Source of the DNA: Moraxella haemolytica
GTDB lineage: Bacteria > Pseudomonadota > Gammaproteobacteria > Pseudomonadales > Moraxellaceae
Direction of reading: 5' to 3'
Length of the DNA: 64,000 nucleotides
Assembly (NCBI RefSeq): GCF_030177935.1
Contig: NZ_CP089974.1
Location: 1,550,001 to 1,614,000 of the forward strand
The notes under the pieces were generated by a model. That model saw only the letters and a list, made by a program, of their open reading frames with translations. It searched no databases and was not told where the DNA came from. Below, one piece after another: positions 41,950 to 52,322 of the stretch (within the stretch, counting starts at the first letter, position 1; each line of letters opens with the position of its first letter). Both the position numbers and the translations under genes were made by a program.

Positions 41950-42789
41950 ATGACAGAACCAAATCAAGAATTTTTAACCCCTGTCGGTGGGGACAGGCAG
42001 ACCCCCGACATGAATCCTGAGACCATCAGTGAGCAGATAGCTCGCTTAGCCCAAACTCCCGAACAGTTTCGTCAGATTGACACCTTCATGAAACGGCGTA
42101 CACACATGAGCCAAGCCAGTGAACTGGCATTGACCGATAGCACCTACGCCCCTTATGTCATCAATCATGGCTTTGAACTTGGTCGGCTTGGCGATGTTAG
42201 CAATATCAACGATTTGCGTGCCTATTTTACTGATATGCCAAACGGTGCTGATGCACCCATCACGCTTGAGATTGGCTTTGGTATGGGCGACAGCTTGATT
42301 GAGATGGCTCAAAATGACCCACAGCGTAATTTTGTCGGCATTGAAGTGCATGAACCTGGTATCGGTCGTGTGGCTTATTTGGCTCATGAACTAGGTATGA
42401 CCAACCTAAAAGTATTAAACGGCGATGCCATCGCTTTATTATCAAACCTACCTGATGAACATCTAGACACCGTACAGCTGTATTTTCCAGACCCATGGCA
42501 AAAAAAACGTCATTACAAAAGACGCTTTGTAACCACGCATCGCATGCAAATCGTCTCTCGCACGCTAAAAACTGGCGGTCTATTTCATGCCGCAACTGAT
42601 TGGGAACACTATGCAATGTGGATGCTTGAAGTACTGGACAATATGCCAGACTTTAAAAACACAGCAGGACAAGGTAAATTCACGCCCCGCCCTGATTTTC
42701 GCCCGCAGACGAAATTTGAAAAGCGTGGACAAGATTACGGTCGCCCTTCTTGGGATTTGATTTACCAAAAAATCAATCACAACCCATAA
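41950..42789 (+). CDS. trmB: tRNA (guanine-N7-)-methyltransferase
   Basis: The 279-residue SAM-dependent enzyme methylates G46 of tRNA. The SAM loop [19 protein letters not shown], the [10 protein letters not shown] segment and the catalytic region [16 protein letters not shown] are diagnostic. An N-terminal extension of about 60 residues precedes the usual TrmB core, which is longer than in E. coli (239). It is divergent from the pilin-like gene and ends with a strong terminator. Confidence 0.96.
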   Translation: MTEPNQEFLTPVGGDRQTPDMNPETISEQIARLAQTPEQFRQIDTFMKRRTHMSQASELALTDSTYAPYVINHGFELGRLGDVSNINDLRAYFTDMPNGADAPITLEIGFGMGDSLIEMAQNDPQRNFVGIEVHEPGIGRVAYLAHELGMTNLKVLNGDAIALLSNLPDEHLDTVQLYFPDPWQKKRHYKRRFVTTHRMQIVSRTLKTGGLFHAATDWEHYAMWMLEVLDNMPDFKNTAGQGKFTPRPDFRPQTKFEKRGQDYGRPSWDLIYQKINHNP

Positions 42790-42804
42790 CTCATTAAGCA
42801 CCAA

Positions 42805-42845
42805 AAAACCTAGCACCTTTTGGTCATTTTTGGTTGCTAGGTTTT
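42805..42845 (+). terminator. Rho-independent terminator after trmB
   Basis: The 11-bp stem AAAACCTAGCA / TGCTAGGTTTT lies 16 bases past the trmB stop and ends in T bases. Confidence 0.85.
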
Positions 42846-43078
42846 AACAAATAGTCAAAAACGATTGCTCTTTAGCAAGAACGCCGATAAGACCAACGTG
42901 TGGCTTTTTGACGATACAACCTACATTGACATCATGTTAAGGCAGTGGTGTTGGCTTGATTTTGACTATTAACAGAAAACCACTTGTTTAAATGGATGGA
43001 TGGTGCTAATTTGTACCAACTGTTAAATACTCATTGAACACATCAATTAGCCAACCACCATTTGACAAGAGGATTTTT

Positions 43079-44531
43079 ATGAAATTAACCAACCCTGCCT
43101 TATTCCACGAGCAAGCTCTCATTGATAACACATGGCAGTCTGCCAGATCTGCCAACATCATTGAAGTTTTTAATCCTTTTAATGATAAAAAAATCGGCAC
43201 AATTCCTGACTTGTCTGCCGATGAAGTTACAAAAGCCATCGGTTTTTCCTGCCAAGCTCAGCCATCATGGGCAGCCCTAACCGCCAATGAACGAGCGACC
43301 GTATTGCACCGATGGGCGGATTTGATTGATGAAAATCGTGAAGACCTAGCCATCATTATGACAACCGAACAAGGCAAACCCCTAAAAGAATCTCTTGGGG
43401 AGATTGGTTATGCCAATAGCTTTATCCGTTTCTTTGCTGAAGAAGCCAAGCGACTTTATGGCGATATCATACCCCCCCACAAACAACAAACTGCGTTATG
43501 TCGTCCTAAAGCAACCCATCGGTGTGTGTGCCGCCATCACGCCATGGAACTTTCCATCAGCGATGATTACTCGCAAAGTCGCCCCTGCCCTTGCCTCTGG
43601 TTGCACCATTGTAGTCAAACCTGACAGCCAGACACCTTTTTCCGCTCTTGCTTTGGGCGAACTTGCCATTCAAGCAGGCATTCCTAAGGGCGTACTACAA
43701 ATTGTGACAGGTCAAGCAGAAGTGATTGGTGGCGTTTTGACAAGCGATGAACGAATCAAAAAACTCTCCTTTACAGGCTCCACTCAAGTGGGCAAACTAC
43801 TCATGGAGCAATGTGCCAAAACAGTCAAAAAACTCTCCTTAGAACTGGGCGGAAACGCACCTTTTATCGTTTTTGATGATGCCGATATTGATAAAGCAGT
43901 CCATGGTGCGATGATGTCCAAATACCGCAATGCAGGACAGACTTGCGTATGTGCCAACCGTATTTATGTTCATCAGGCCATCAAAGACGAATTCATTCAC
44001 AAATTTAAAGCCCAAGTAAAAGCACTGACGGTAGGCGATGGTCTAACAGATGGCACAAATATTGGCTGCTTGATTAATGATACCGCCATCAAAAAAACCC
44101 AAAACCTACTCAAGGATGCGACAGATAAAGGAGCCACACTCATCACAGGTGGCACACTCTACCCTACCCACAGCCGTTGTTTTCTACCCACCATCATCAC
44201 TGACATTAGTGACGACATGAATATCGCTCACGAAGAAATATTTGCCCCGATTGCTCCGATTTTTGTGTTTGATGACGAAAAGACAGTCATTGAACACGCT
44301 AACAACACCCCCTATGGATTGGCGGCTTATTTTTACACCCAAGACCATGCCCGAGCATGGCGAGTGTCCGAAGCCCTAGAATACGGTATGGTCGCCCAAA
44401 ATACAGGGCTTTTATCCACCGAAGTTGCTCCTTTTGGTGGAGTCAAGCAGTCAGGGTTTGGGCGTGAAGGCTCAAAATACGGCATAGAAGAGTACATCAG
44501 CACAAAATACTGGTGCACGCAAATCAGCTAA
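43079..44531 (+). pseudogene. gabD: NADP-dependent succinate-semialdehyde dehydrogenase, frameshifted
   Basis: The ATG at 43079 (AAGAGGA upstream) opens an aldehyde dehydrogenase. The first frame reads well through EEAKRLYGDIIPP and then turns into nonsense until 43624. The next frame takes over at the same point with PPTNNKLRYVVLKQPIGVCA and runs to 44531. The switch falls exactly on a run of seven C bases (43472-43478); six would restore one frame of about 483 residues. The rest is intact, with LSLELGGNAPFIVFDDAD (catalytic Glu) and YRNAGQTCVCANRIYVH (catalytic Cys). GabD oxidises succinate semialdehyde to succinate in the GABA route. The defect may be a real mutation, slippage or a sequencing error. 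Confidence 0.85.
43472..43478 (+). repeat. C7 homopolymer at the gabD frameshift
   Basis: Seven consecutive C bases lie where the two gabD frames meet. One C fewer gives a continuous reading frame. Confidence 0.85.
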
Positions 44532-44904
44532 ACACCCGCAACACAGACCGCTTGGCATTAGGTCTTTAAAACATATGGGTGAACACCTATTAAGACCAGT
44601 ACAAATACTGATGTACTGGTCTTAAATACCCATCTTAAACCCTTAATTGGGTAACTTGGATTAGCGATGGGGATTTATCACTGGTCAAAACTGATTTACC
44701 ACAACCGCCATGATAGCCACCTAGCCCTTTATACAGACAAGTTTTAATACCTAAGCATTGCACAACAGCCATTCTCACCCCACAATTAGCCATTCATTAA
44801 CATTCATAAGTCATAGGCAAACTAACCTAAAATAACAAAAACCAACTTTTCCATTGATTAAAATTTGCTATACTAAACCTTTATGAGTAGCGAGTAGGTG
44901 TCTT
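44532..44904 (+). other. 373-bp gap between gabD and the EEP-family gene
   Basis: It holds a 13-bp perfect inverted repeat (44590-44625) and otherwise shows no ORF of note, no tRNA and no repeat. A promoter for the EEP gene is expected near its right end. Confidence 0.5.
44590..44625 (+). terminator. Probable terminator hairpin after gabD
   Basis: The perfect 13-bp stem TTAAGACCAGTAC / GTACTGGTCTTAA has a 10-base loop, 58 bases past the gabD stop. It lacks a clear T-run, so termination is likely but not certain. Confidence 0.55.
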
Positions 44905-45993
44905 GTGTTTTTTACCATGCTAGAATATGGTTGGTTTTGCTTAATGTTGTTTCCCATAGTGGCAACACTCCTACCTTTTGTCAAGCATGACCATTGGGTG
45001 TTTCGCATTTTTGATTTTCCTAGATTGCAAATCGCAGTTGCAAATTTAATTTGTCCACCAATAGGCATGGCTTTTGCTCATGCTCACCACCAAGTCTTTT
45101 GGTTAATCGCCATTGTTAATGGCTTGTGTTTTTTATATCAAGTCAGTCAAATAATCGTTTATGCCCGCCTTTACCCACCTAAGGTGCACAGTTATTATGG
45201 GGCTGGATGACAGTCGCACTTTATCTTTGTTGACTGCCAATGTACTCACCCACAATTATCAAGCACACCTACTACTTAATCAGATTCATCAGTTGCAGCC
45301 AGACATTGTACTGACTCTAGAAAGCGATGAATGGTGGCAAAGTCAACTTGATACACTCATGGATTGCGGTTACCATCATACCGTCAAAATCCCCCTTGAC
45401 AACCTTTATGGTATGCACCTATACAGTCGCTTAGAGCTTGCAAATAGTGAGATTCGTCATTGGGTAACCGATGACATACCCTCCATCAAATCCAGACTAA
45501 AACTTCGCTCAAATGATTGGGTTTACATATACTGTTTACACCCCATGCCTCCTAGCCCCACCGAGTCCGCCACCGATAGAGATGCTGAACTGCTACTGGT
45601 AGGGCGTGAGATTGAATTCATGAATGAGCCTGTATTGGTATTTGGCGATCTTAATGATGTGGCATGGTCATCAACCTCCAAACTTTTCCAAAAAATCAGT
45701 GGACTACTAGACCCACACAAAGGGCGTGGACTCTTTAACACCTTTCACGCCAACCACCCCTTACTTCGCTGGCCACTTGATCACATTTTCATAGCCGAGA
45801 CTTTATGGTAAAGGACATTCAAGTTCTTCCTAACATCGGCTCTGACCATTTCCCTGTGTATGGCAAATTTCAATATCAACCAAACAACGCCCAACCCACA
45901 GAACCCACGCCAAGTAGCGATGATATCCACGAAACATTAGACAAAATCGCCAAAAACAACCCCAATCAAGAAGTGATTAAAACCAAATATTAA
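44905..45993 (+). pseudogene. Endonuclease/exonuclease/phosphatase-family membrane protein, two frameshifts
   Basis: Three frames in succession make one recognisable protein of about 360 residues. Frame 1 (44905-45210) gives two or three membrane helices. Frame 2 carries the EEP catalytic domain (LSLLTANVLTHN, DIVLTLESDEWW, VLVFGDLNDVAWSS, PLDHIF). Frame 3 carries the last motif, LPNIGSDHFPVYGKF. The first break lies in GGGG (near 45201), where three G would fit. The second lies in TTT (near 45802), where four T would fit. EEP proteins of this type are Mg2+-dependent phosphodiesterases with an unknown substrate. The start is a GTG at 44905 or an ATG at 44917. Breaks at homopolymers may be decay or assembly error. 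Confidence 0.75.
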
Positions 45994-46160
45994 TGCAATC
46001 TAAATAAAGTTTCACAATACAGCGTCTTATTATCTTTTGTGAAACATTGCAACACCCCCATCAATCATTCACAATCAGTAAAATGAGCACCAAGCCTTAG
46101 AACCATTGACAAAATTCCGCCAACGCTTACACCAACTAACTTTGCACACCCCTTGTTAAT

Positions 46161-46183
46161 TTATCCACAAAATCTGTGGATAA
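46161..46183. promoter_or_regulatory. Pair of convergent perfect DnaA boxes
   Basis: TTATCCACA (46161-46169) and its reverse complement TGTGGATAA (46175-46183) are separated by 5 bases. A related TTGTGGAAA follows at 46186-46194. These match the strong E. coli consensus exactly. Confidence 0.7.
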
Positions 46184-46407
46184 CTTTGTGGAAAAGCAGT
46201 AGAAAAAATCATAAAGGCCTTATAAATAAACACTTACAACGCACAAAAACAATTCACACTTCTTTGGGCATAATTTAAAAATATCAAATAAAATCAATAA
46301 GTTATAAAATAAGTTTTTCTATAAACTTCGCTTTATTTTTTATGTCGTTTTTAGTAAAAATTAACAAAAATGTTCCACGAAAACCATCAATTTCTCTTTG
46401 TGAAACC

Positions 46408-46416
46408 TGTGGATAA
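46408..46416 (-). promoter_or_regulatory. Third perfect DnaA box
   Basis: TGTGGATAA, the reverse complement of TTATCCACA, lies on the far side of the AT-rich stretch, directly next to GTGAAAC at 46400-46406. Confidence 0.65.
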
Positions 46417-46635
46417 TTTCATCTTTTTAGCCAAAGCTGTGAAGATAGCACCACTTACCTAGCCAATAATCACCTAAAGCAAAATACCCCAACCTCATTC
46501 ATCAGCACTCACACCGAGCAACAAAAATAACACACATAAAAGCGAAGCGACAAGTGAAAACTCAATAATGATTATGTTATAATAAGCTGACTTTAAAACA
46601 CAGATAATTTTAGTTGGATAACAGACAGGTACAAC

Positions 46636-47739
46636 ATGAGTAAAGCGAAAGAACCTACCGGTAGCGTGGACGAAAATAAAGAAAAAGCACTCAAAGCAGC
46701 ACTGGCTCAGATTGAGAAAAGCTTTGGCAAAAACACCATCATGTATCTAGGCGATGAATCTGCCAAAATAGATGTTGATGTCATCTCAACAGGCTCGCTA
46801 TCACTTGATATCGCCTTAGGTATCGGTGGCTTGCCTAAAGGTAGAATCATTGAGATTTTTGGACCTGAAAGCTCTGGTAAAACCACGCTCACCCTACAAA
46901 CCATCGCCGAATGCCAAAAGCAAGGTGGTACTTGTGCATTCATTGATGCCGAACACGCCCTAGATCCCATTTACGCCCGCAAATTAGGCGTAGACATTGA
47001 CAAACTTATGGTTTCTCAGCCCGACAACGGTGAGCAAGCCCTTGAAATTGCCGATATGCTCGTGCGTTCAGGTGCGGTGGACATGATTGTCGTGGACTCA
47101 GTTGCTGCTCTAACGCCAAAAGCTGAGATTGAAGGCGAAATGGGCGATAGCCATATGGGTCTACAAGCACGCCTGATGAGCCAAGCTTTGCGTAAAATCA
47201 CAGGTAACGCCAAACGCTCCAACTGTATGGTGATTTTCATTAACCAAATCCGTATGAAAATCGGCGTCATGTTCGGTTCGCCTGAGACCACTACAGGCGG
47301 TAATGCTCTAAAATTCTACGCCTCTGTACGCCTAGATATTAGACGAGTTGGGCAAATCAAAGAAGGCGAAGAAATTGTCGGCAACGAAACTCGCGTCAAG
47401 GTTATAAAAAACAAGATGGCTCCTCCATTCCGCCAAGCCGACTTCCAAATCATGTATGGCGAAGGCATCAACCATCTGGGCGAAGTTGTTGATTTGGGCG
47501 TAGATATCGGTGCTATTGGCAAATCTGGTGCTTGGTACAGCTATGGCGATAACAAAATCGGGCAAGGTAAGGCCAATACCGTAAAATATCTTGCTGAAAA
47601 TTCAGAGCTTGCCCAAGAAATTGAAGCCAAGATTCGTCAAGAAAAAATGAGCAAAGATACCACACCGCCAGATCACGATGCTGACGCTGGCGAACCGCCT
47701 GAATTTATTGAAGGCATGGAAGATAAAAACCTATTTTAG
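46636..47739 (+). CDS. recA: Recombinase RecA
   Basis: The 367-residue RecA has Walker [15 protein letters not shown] near residue 75, the signature [14 protein letters not shown] near residue 225 and loop L2 [20 protein letters not shown]. The C-terminal tail is acidic. It drives strand exchange and recombination repair. Upstream I find no E. coli-type LexA box (CTGT-N8-ACAG); Moraxellaceae generally lack canonical LexA control (family knowledge). recX follows 10 bases downstream. Confidence 0.98.
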   Translation: MSKAKEPTGSVDENKEKALKAALAQIEKSFGKNTIMYLGDESAKIDVDVISTGSLSLDIALGIGGLPKGRIIEIFGPESSGKTTLTLQTIAECQKQGGTCAFIDAEHALDPIYARKLGVDIDKLMVSQPDNGEQALEIADMLVRSGAVDMIVVDSVAALTPKAEIEGEMGDSHMGLQARLMSQALRKITGNAKRSNCMVIFINQIRMKIGVMFGSPETTTGGNALKFYASVRLDIRRVGQIKEGEEIVGNETRVKVIKNKMAPPFRQADFQIMYGEGINHLGEVVDLGVDIGAIGKSGAWYSYGDNKIGQGKANTVKYLAENSELAQEIEAKIRQEKMSKDTTPPDHDADAGEPPEFIEGMEDKNLF

Positions 47740-47749
47740 GTAGCCATTC

Positions 47750-48616
47750 TTGACCACCATTAAAACATTAGCGGAAATCCTAGCGGACATAGATGATACC
47801 ATGCCTGCTAAGACTTCCGCTTTATCGTCAAGCCCCAATATTCAATCGCAGAAAAATACAGACAAATCAGACAGGCTCATTAAATCAGCTTGTACAACCA
47901 ATCAACCCAAATCTTTATCAAACACAAAAAACAATTCTTCAAACAAACAAACCCACTTCACTAACCCAAAACCAGACCAAACCAAGCAAAAGTACCATAT
48001 CACAACCATCATTGCCGATGATACACAACAAATCCTAGATGATGCCACACGGCACGCTCTGCAAGGTGTTGACATCGAACCCATTTATCAAAATGACAAA
48101 ACCACCAATCATTTGCGTTGGCTTGCCTTTTATTACCTCTCCAAGAGAGAACACTCAAGAGCCGAACTGAGACAAAAACTGCTAGATAAAGGGCATGACA
48201 GTCAGCAGATTGACGCACTGCTTGATGAATTTAGTGAAAAAGGCTATCAGTCTGATGAACGATTTGCTTTTATGTTAATCCGTGAAAGCGTGCGGCGTGG
48301 TCGTGGCAAAAACCATATTTTGCACACCTTAAAAAAAGCCAAACTAACCCTTCCTTACTCTCTTGATGAACTCATACAGATGGCAGATATTCCTAGCATC
48401 AATGATGGGACGGTATTAGTAGATGATGACAAGATTGACTGGCTAAGACTTGCTGTGGAAGCCCGCTGTAAAAAATACGGCAACGACCGCCCTATAAGTG
48501 CAAAAGACAAAGCCAAACAACTAAGGTTTTTGCAGTATCGTGGTTTTGAGATGGGTGTATGCTTTGATGCATTAAAATATACACTAGACGACCTAGAAGA
48601 ACTCCGGTTTCGTTAG
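47750..48616 (+). CDS. recX: Regulatory protein RecX with long N-terminal extension
   Basis: From a TTG at 47750 the product has 288 residues; an ATG at 47801 is an alternative. RecX binds RecA filaments and limits their growth. The RecX core begins near residue 120 with WLAFYYLSKREHSRAELRQK and has the helical repeats LLDEFSEKGYQSDERFAFML and RESVRRGRGKNHI. Usual RecX proteins have 150-200 residues, so the first 100 or so residues, rich in Ser, Asn, Gln and Lys, are extra. It is co-transcribed with recA. Confidence 0.88.
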   Translation: MTTIKTLAEILADIDDTMPAKTSALSSSPNIQSQKNTDKSDRLIKSACTTNQPKSLSNTKNNSSNKQTHFTNPKPDQTKQKYHITTIIADDTQQILDDATRHALQGVDIEPIYQNDKTTNHLRWLAFYYLSKREHSRAELRQKLLDKGHDSQQIDALLDEFSEKGYQSDERFAFMLIRESVRRGRGKNHILHTLKKAKLTLPYSLDELIQMADIPSINDGTVLVDDDKIDWLRLAVEARCKKYGNDRPISAKDKAKQLRFLQYRGFEMGVCFDALKYTLDDLEELRFR

Positions 48617-48649
48617 ACACTAATTCAAACAGAAATTTTTTAATTATTG

Positions 48650-49537
48650 CTAGCTTTTAAAGCAAGTCCATACACCCACTTGTTCAGGAGATGGTTTCGC
48701 CACTGCGGCAAGTTTTCTCCAAGGCATATTACTTCCATGAAAATCGCTTCCCACTGATACCATCAACCGATTTTGGGCGATAGCACGGTCAATCATTGCT
48801 CGCAAACTAGCAGGTTCATTATTAGGTAACTCACAAGCATCGCCACCAAGCTCTGCAAAATCAGCAATCAAGCGTCTGGTTCGAGTTGCTGATAGTCCAT
48901 AACGAGTTGGGTGTGCTAGCACCGCCAAGCCGCCACATTCATGAATCAACTTAATGGTTTGAGCCATGCTGATGGTCTCAATCTCCACATAGGCAGATTT
49001 TCCGTCTGCCAAATATTTATCAAAAGCCGACTGCACACTGGGCACAAAACCCATTTCATAGAGCACTTGTGCAATGTGAGCTCGACCTACCGCACGTGGA
49101 TTTTGCCCTGTTTTATCCAACACCGCTTGCCACAATACCTCTTGTAACGACAGAGCATTATCATTACCCGCCAAGATATTAGCAAGTTTTTGAACGATAC
49201 GCCTACCTCGCTCATGACGACTATCTTGTAATGATTGCAAGGAATCATTCATTCGCCGAACATCATGAAAATCAAGAGCGACCACATGGATAATCTTATC
49301 AATCTGCTGATGTGTGCCATAACCACCTAGCAGACAATGCGTACAGCTAATCTCAACACCGTGGATTAGCGTCATACCTAAAGATTGTGCCATCGCCTTT
49401 GCTTCCACCACGCCTGCAATGGTATCGTGATCAGTTAGAGCAAAGGTCGTGATACCTGCCAAGTGTGCTTTTTTAACCAGTTCAGTTGGCGAATTTGTAC
49501 CATCTGAAGCAGTGCTATGGCTATGCAAATCTATCAT
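48650..49537 (-). CDS. PHP-domain phosphoesterase (TrpH/RNase AM-like)
   Basis: The 295-residue metal-dependent phosphoesterase has the PHP motifs IDLHSHSTASDGTNSP at the start, FALTDHDTIAGV, then LAVLAHPTRYG and VSVGSDFHGS near the end. E. coli YciV (RNase AM), a 3',5'-nucleotide phosphatase and 5'-3' exonuclease, is of this type. It converges with recX and lies downstream of ftsZ, but its own start is past the ftsZ terminator direction, so it is a separate unit. Confidence 0.9.
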   Translation of the reverse strand: MIDLHSHSTASDGTNSPTELVKKAHLAGITTFALTDHDTIAGVVEAKAMAQSLGMTLIHGVEISCTHCLLGGYGTHQQIDKIIHVVALDFHDVRRMNDSLQSLQDSRHERGRRIVQKLANILAGNDNALSLQEVLWQAVLDKTGQNPRAVGRAHIAQVLYEMGFVPSVQSAFDKYLADGKSAYVEIETISMAQTIKLIHECGGLAVLAHPTRYGLSATRTRRLIADFAELGGDACELPNNEPASLRAMIDRAIAQNRLMVSVGSDFHGSNMPWRKLAAVAKPSPEQVGVWTCFKS

Positions 49538-49557
49538 TTTCTACCCATAAAAACAAA

Positions 49558-49580
49558 CACCCCATACATAGTACAGGGTG
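49558..49580 (-). terminator. Possible terminator after ftsZ
   Basis: A short stem CACCC / GGGTG is followed on the minus strand by a T-rich stretch. The stem is short, so confidence is modest. Confidence 0.45.
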
Positions 49581-49588
49581 CATTGCCA

Positions 49589-50743
49589 TTAGTCAGTTAT
49601 TGTAGATTTGCGTTCATTTAGGAACGAACCCACACTCAATGGCTTAACCACTGGACGAGTCGGCGACTGACTTTGTGGTGCCGCTGCTTGTGGTGCTCCT
49701 TGACTGCTGATGGCTGCTGTATGACCTGCAGGAGCTGCCTGTGGGTTCGCTGGTTGTACTTTTGGCGATTCATCAACAGTCAGACCTGTAGCAATGACCG
49801 TAACATAGATATCATCACCCATCGATTCATCATCGACCGCACCATAGAAGATATTGCCTTCGTCAATATTAGCAATACGACCCACCACTTCAGCCACTTC
49901 TGCAGGCTCGCTCATGCCGATATTAGCACCCACGATATTGATGATAACACCTTGTGCATTTTTTAGTAGTAGATCATCAAGTAGTGGTGAACGAATCGCT
50001 TTTTCTGCTGCTGCCGCTGCACGACCTTCGCCACTAGCACGACCAATACCCATCATCGCATGACCTTTAGCAGTCATTGCAGTATGCACATCGTTAAAAT
50101 CAATGTTAATCACACCAGGCTCACGAATGGTACGAGTAATACCATCAACCGCTTGCAACAGAACATCGTTCGCCTTGGCAAAGGCATCTTTCATGGTCAG
50201 ACCACGATAGACTTGTAATAGTTTTTCGTTAGGCACAGTAATGATAGAGTCCACATACTGCGATAACTGCTCAATACCTTCTTGAGCCAATTTGGCACGC
50301 TTACCACCTTCAAATTTAAATGGTGTGGTAACAACAGCAACAGTCAAGATGCCTTTTTCTTTAGCGATACGAGCAATCACAGGAGCTGCACCTGTACCTG
50401 TACCACCACCCATGCCTGCAGTGATGAATACCATGTCGTAATCAGATAATAGTGCACGAATTTCTTCTTCGTCGCTTTCTGCTGCTTCACGACCCACCTC
50501 AGGGTTTGCACCTGCACCCAAGCCACGAGTCAAATCACTGCCTAGTTGTAGCTTATTCGGCGTGGTTAATTTGTTCAATGCTTGACGATCTGTGTTCGCC
50601 GCCACAAAATTAATGCCTGTAACCTGTTGATGCACCATATGCTCAACAGCGTTACCACCACCGCCACCGACACCAAAAACGATAAAGCGTGCTTGTCCAT
50701 CTGAGCCAAACTGGGCGTCATCTGACATACTGTATTTTGACAT
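49589..50743 (-). CDS. ftsZ: Cell division protein FtsZ
   Basis: The tubulin-like GTPase forms the division ring. With the ATG at 50743 (GGAGTGAGG upstream) it has 384 residues; a GTG at 50752 is rejected. The GTP-binding signature [13 protein letters not shown] lies near residue 110, and [14 protein letters not shown] and DFNDVHTAM are typical. A 60-residue Pro/Ala/Gln-rich linker follows. The usual C-terminal peptide that binds FtsA and ZipA (consensus D-I-P-x-F-L) is replaced by [13 protein letters not shown]. It is the last gene of the division cluster. Confidence 0.98.
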   Translation of the reverse strand: MSKYSMSDDAQFGSDGQARFIVFGVGGGGGNAVEHMVHQQVTGINFVAANTDRQALNKLTTPNKLQLGSDLTRGLGAGANPEVGREAAESDEEEIRALLSDYDMVFITAGMGGGTGTGAAPVIARIAKEKGILTVAVVTTPFKFEGGKRAKLAQEGIEQLSQYVDSIITVPNEKLLQVYRGLTMKDAFAKANDVLLQAVDGITRTIREPGVINIDFNDVHTAMTAKGHAMMGIGRASGEGRAAAAAEKAIRSPLLDDLLLKNAQGVIINIVGANIGMSEPAEVAEVVGRIANIDEGNIFYGAVDDESMGDDIYVTVIATGLTVDESPKVQPANPQAAPAGHTAAISSQGAPQAAAPQSQSPTRPVVKPLSVGSFLNERKSTITD

Positions 50744-50784
50744 AAACCTCACTCCAAAAATCTAAAAACCATCGCCCAAAGGCA

Positions 50785-52080
50785 TTATAATTTATCTTTA
50801 AGCCAATTAACCACAGCCTGCCAACCATCGGAAACCTTGTTGGCAAGACCATCATCAGCCTTCATTTCTGTATAGCTGTCCTTCATGAATTGCTCGCTAT
50901 TTTGGTATAAGAGCGAGCCTAACACGCTATGCAGTTTGTTATTTTTTAAGTACTCATTGATGAGTTGAATCTTTTCATCACTCAAGGTTTTTGGGCAGAT
51001 GCTGATATTACTATTGGTCGTCATCATGCGTACAGGCACGCCCCAATACCGCCCCAAAAAGTGTGCCATACCATCAATCTGGCAACCCCCACCCGCCAAC
51101 ACTACGCCCATGCCAAGCATGTTAGACATTGAGCGAGTCTCAAGTGCTTTGTTGATGTGAGTAAAAATATTCTCATAACGAGCGGTAATAATATTATTTA
51201 GGTGGCGTAAGCTAACTGTCGCTTCTCCGCCCGTGCGTCTTTTAACATTAATAAATGATGCTCGTTTTGATGGGTCCAGTATGAGCGTACCTTGTTGACA
51301 TTTAAGGCTTTCTGACTCTTGAGTGGTCAGCCCAAGCTCCACCGAAATGTCATAAGTTACGGTCTGACCGCCCACATCTAGACACTCAGAAAATATCACC
51401 GCCCCATCATAATAGACACACACTTTAGTTGTTTCTTGACCAATATCAATAAAGCAAACCCCTTGCTTTTTCTCATCTTTGGTCAAGGCATATTCTGCAC
51501 TCACCAAACCATCAAATAAAGTATCGCCAATAGCAATGCCTGATGCATCAATCACGCTCGATACCTGATGATGGTAACTGGCTGGCAATGCCATCACATG
51601 ATTGACCACATCAATTTTATTGGCATACATATTGACAGGATCTTTAACCTCATGCGTATCATCAAGATAAGTAACAATTTGGCACAATTGAAAAATTTCA
51701 CAACCCTCAGCACGCAATTTATCACGAACCAACTCTTTGGCACGATGCATGTCGCTTTGTCGTACTGTCGTTTGGGTACTTGATGTATTCATCACAACAG
51801 TTTGCGTATCATTCATGGAGATCATCAACGGTGTGGATAAAGACAAACACACCTCATGAATCTGCACGCCTGCCATATCACTAGCTTCTTGTAGTGATTT
51901 GTGTATGGCACTGATGAGATATTCTCGGCGTTCAATTTTGCCAGCAGCGAACGCATCAGTGTTTGCCAAACCCACTGCCGAAATTTTAATTTTCGGATTT
52001 TCAGGTGTACCGGTTGCATAGCCGACGACTGTATGAACAGCACTTGAACTTAAATGCAATGCTACCTGTAGGTCTGACAT
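50785..52080 (-). CDS. ftsA: Cell division protein FtsA
   Basis: The 431-residue actin-like ATPase anchors FtsZ to the membrane. GVCFIDIGQETTKVCVYYDG is the phosphate-binding loop, and VVLAGGGCQIDGMAHF is the second nucleotide motif. The C-terminus (VSDGWQAVVNWLKDKL) forms the membrane-targeting amphipathic helix. It is 41 bases upstream of ftsZ. A 242-bp gap separates it from ftsQ, room for an internal promoter. Confidence 0.96.
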   Translation of the reverse strand: MSDLQVALHLSSSAVHTVVGYATGTPENPKIKISAVGLANTDAFAAGKIERREYLISAIHKSLQEASDMAGVQIHEVCLSLSTPLMISMNDTQTVVMNTSSTQTTVRQSDMHRAKELVRDKLRAEGCEIFQLCQIVTYLDDTHEVKDPVNMYANKIDVVNHVMALPASYHHQVSSVIDASGIAIGDTLFDGLVSAEYALTKDEKKQGVCFIDIGQETTKVCVYYDGAVIFSECLDVGGQTVTYDISVELGLTTQESESLKCQQGTLILDPSKRASFINVKRRTGGEATVSLRHLNNIITARYENIFTHINKALETRSMSNMLGMGVVLAGGGCQIDGMAHFLGRYWGVPVRMMTTNSNISICPKTLSDEKIQLINEYLKNNKLHSVLGSLLYQNSEQFMKDSYTEMKADDGLANKVSDGWQAVVNWLKDKL

Positions 52081-52322
52081 ACGAATCTTTACTCACCAAT
52101 AAACAATCAATTCACCAAGCATTCAAAAAATGAATGCACCTCTTATATTTTAACACCTATAGCAATTTTGTAAAAGAGTAAACTTTATAAAAATTAGTAA
52201 TTTATTCTGTTTTTGATAAAAATTCTTAAAAATAACACAAAATACCCAAAAATTATCCATCATTGCAACGCAACATCTTGATCAAAATCAGACCAACCAT
52301 CAGATTATCAGACTATCACTTT

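Larger units (their letters stand above)
45994..46635 (+). other. 642-bp AT-rich gap upstream of recA
   Basis: The longest gene-free stretch in the window. It holds three perfect DnaA boxes, a very AT-rich stretch (about 46200-46375), an inverted repeat GTTTCACAA / TTGTGAAAC (46009-46017 and 46037-46045), another GTGAAAC at 46400-46406 and TGTTCCACG at 46371-46379, which resembles half of a parS site. The recA promoter lies near its right end (TATAAT-like TTATAATA around 46574). I see no convincing ORF. Confidence 0.6.

Noticed and set aside
45994-46635. Calling this gap the chromosomal origin
   Set aside because: DnaA boxes are suggestive, but neighbouring gene orientation and the absence of dnaA or other origin genes do not support it; reported only as a finding.
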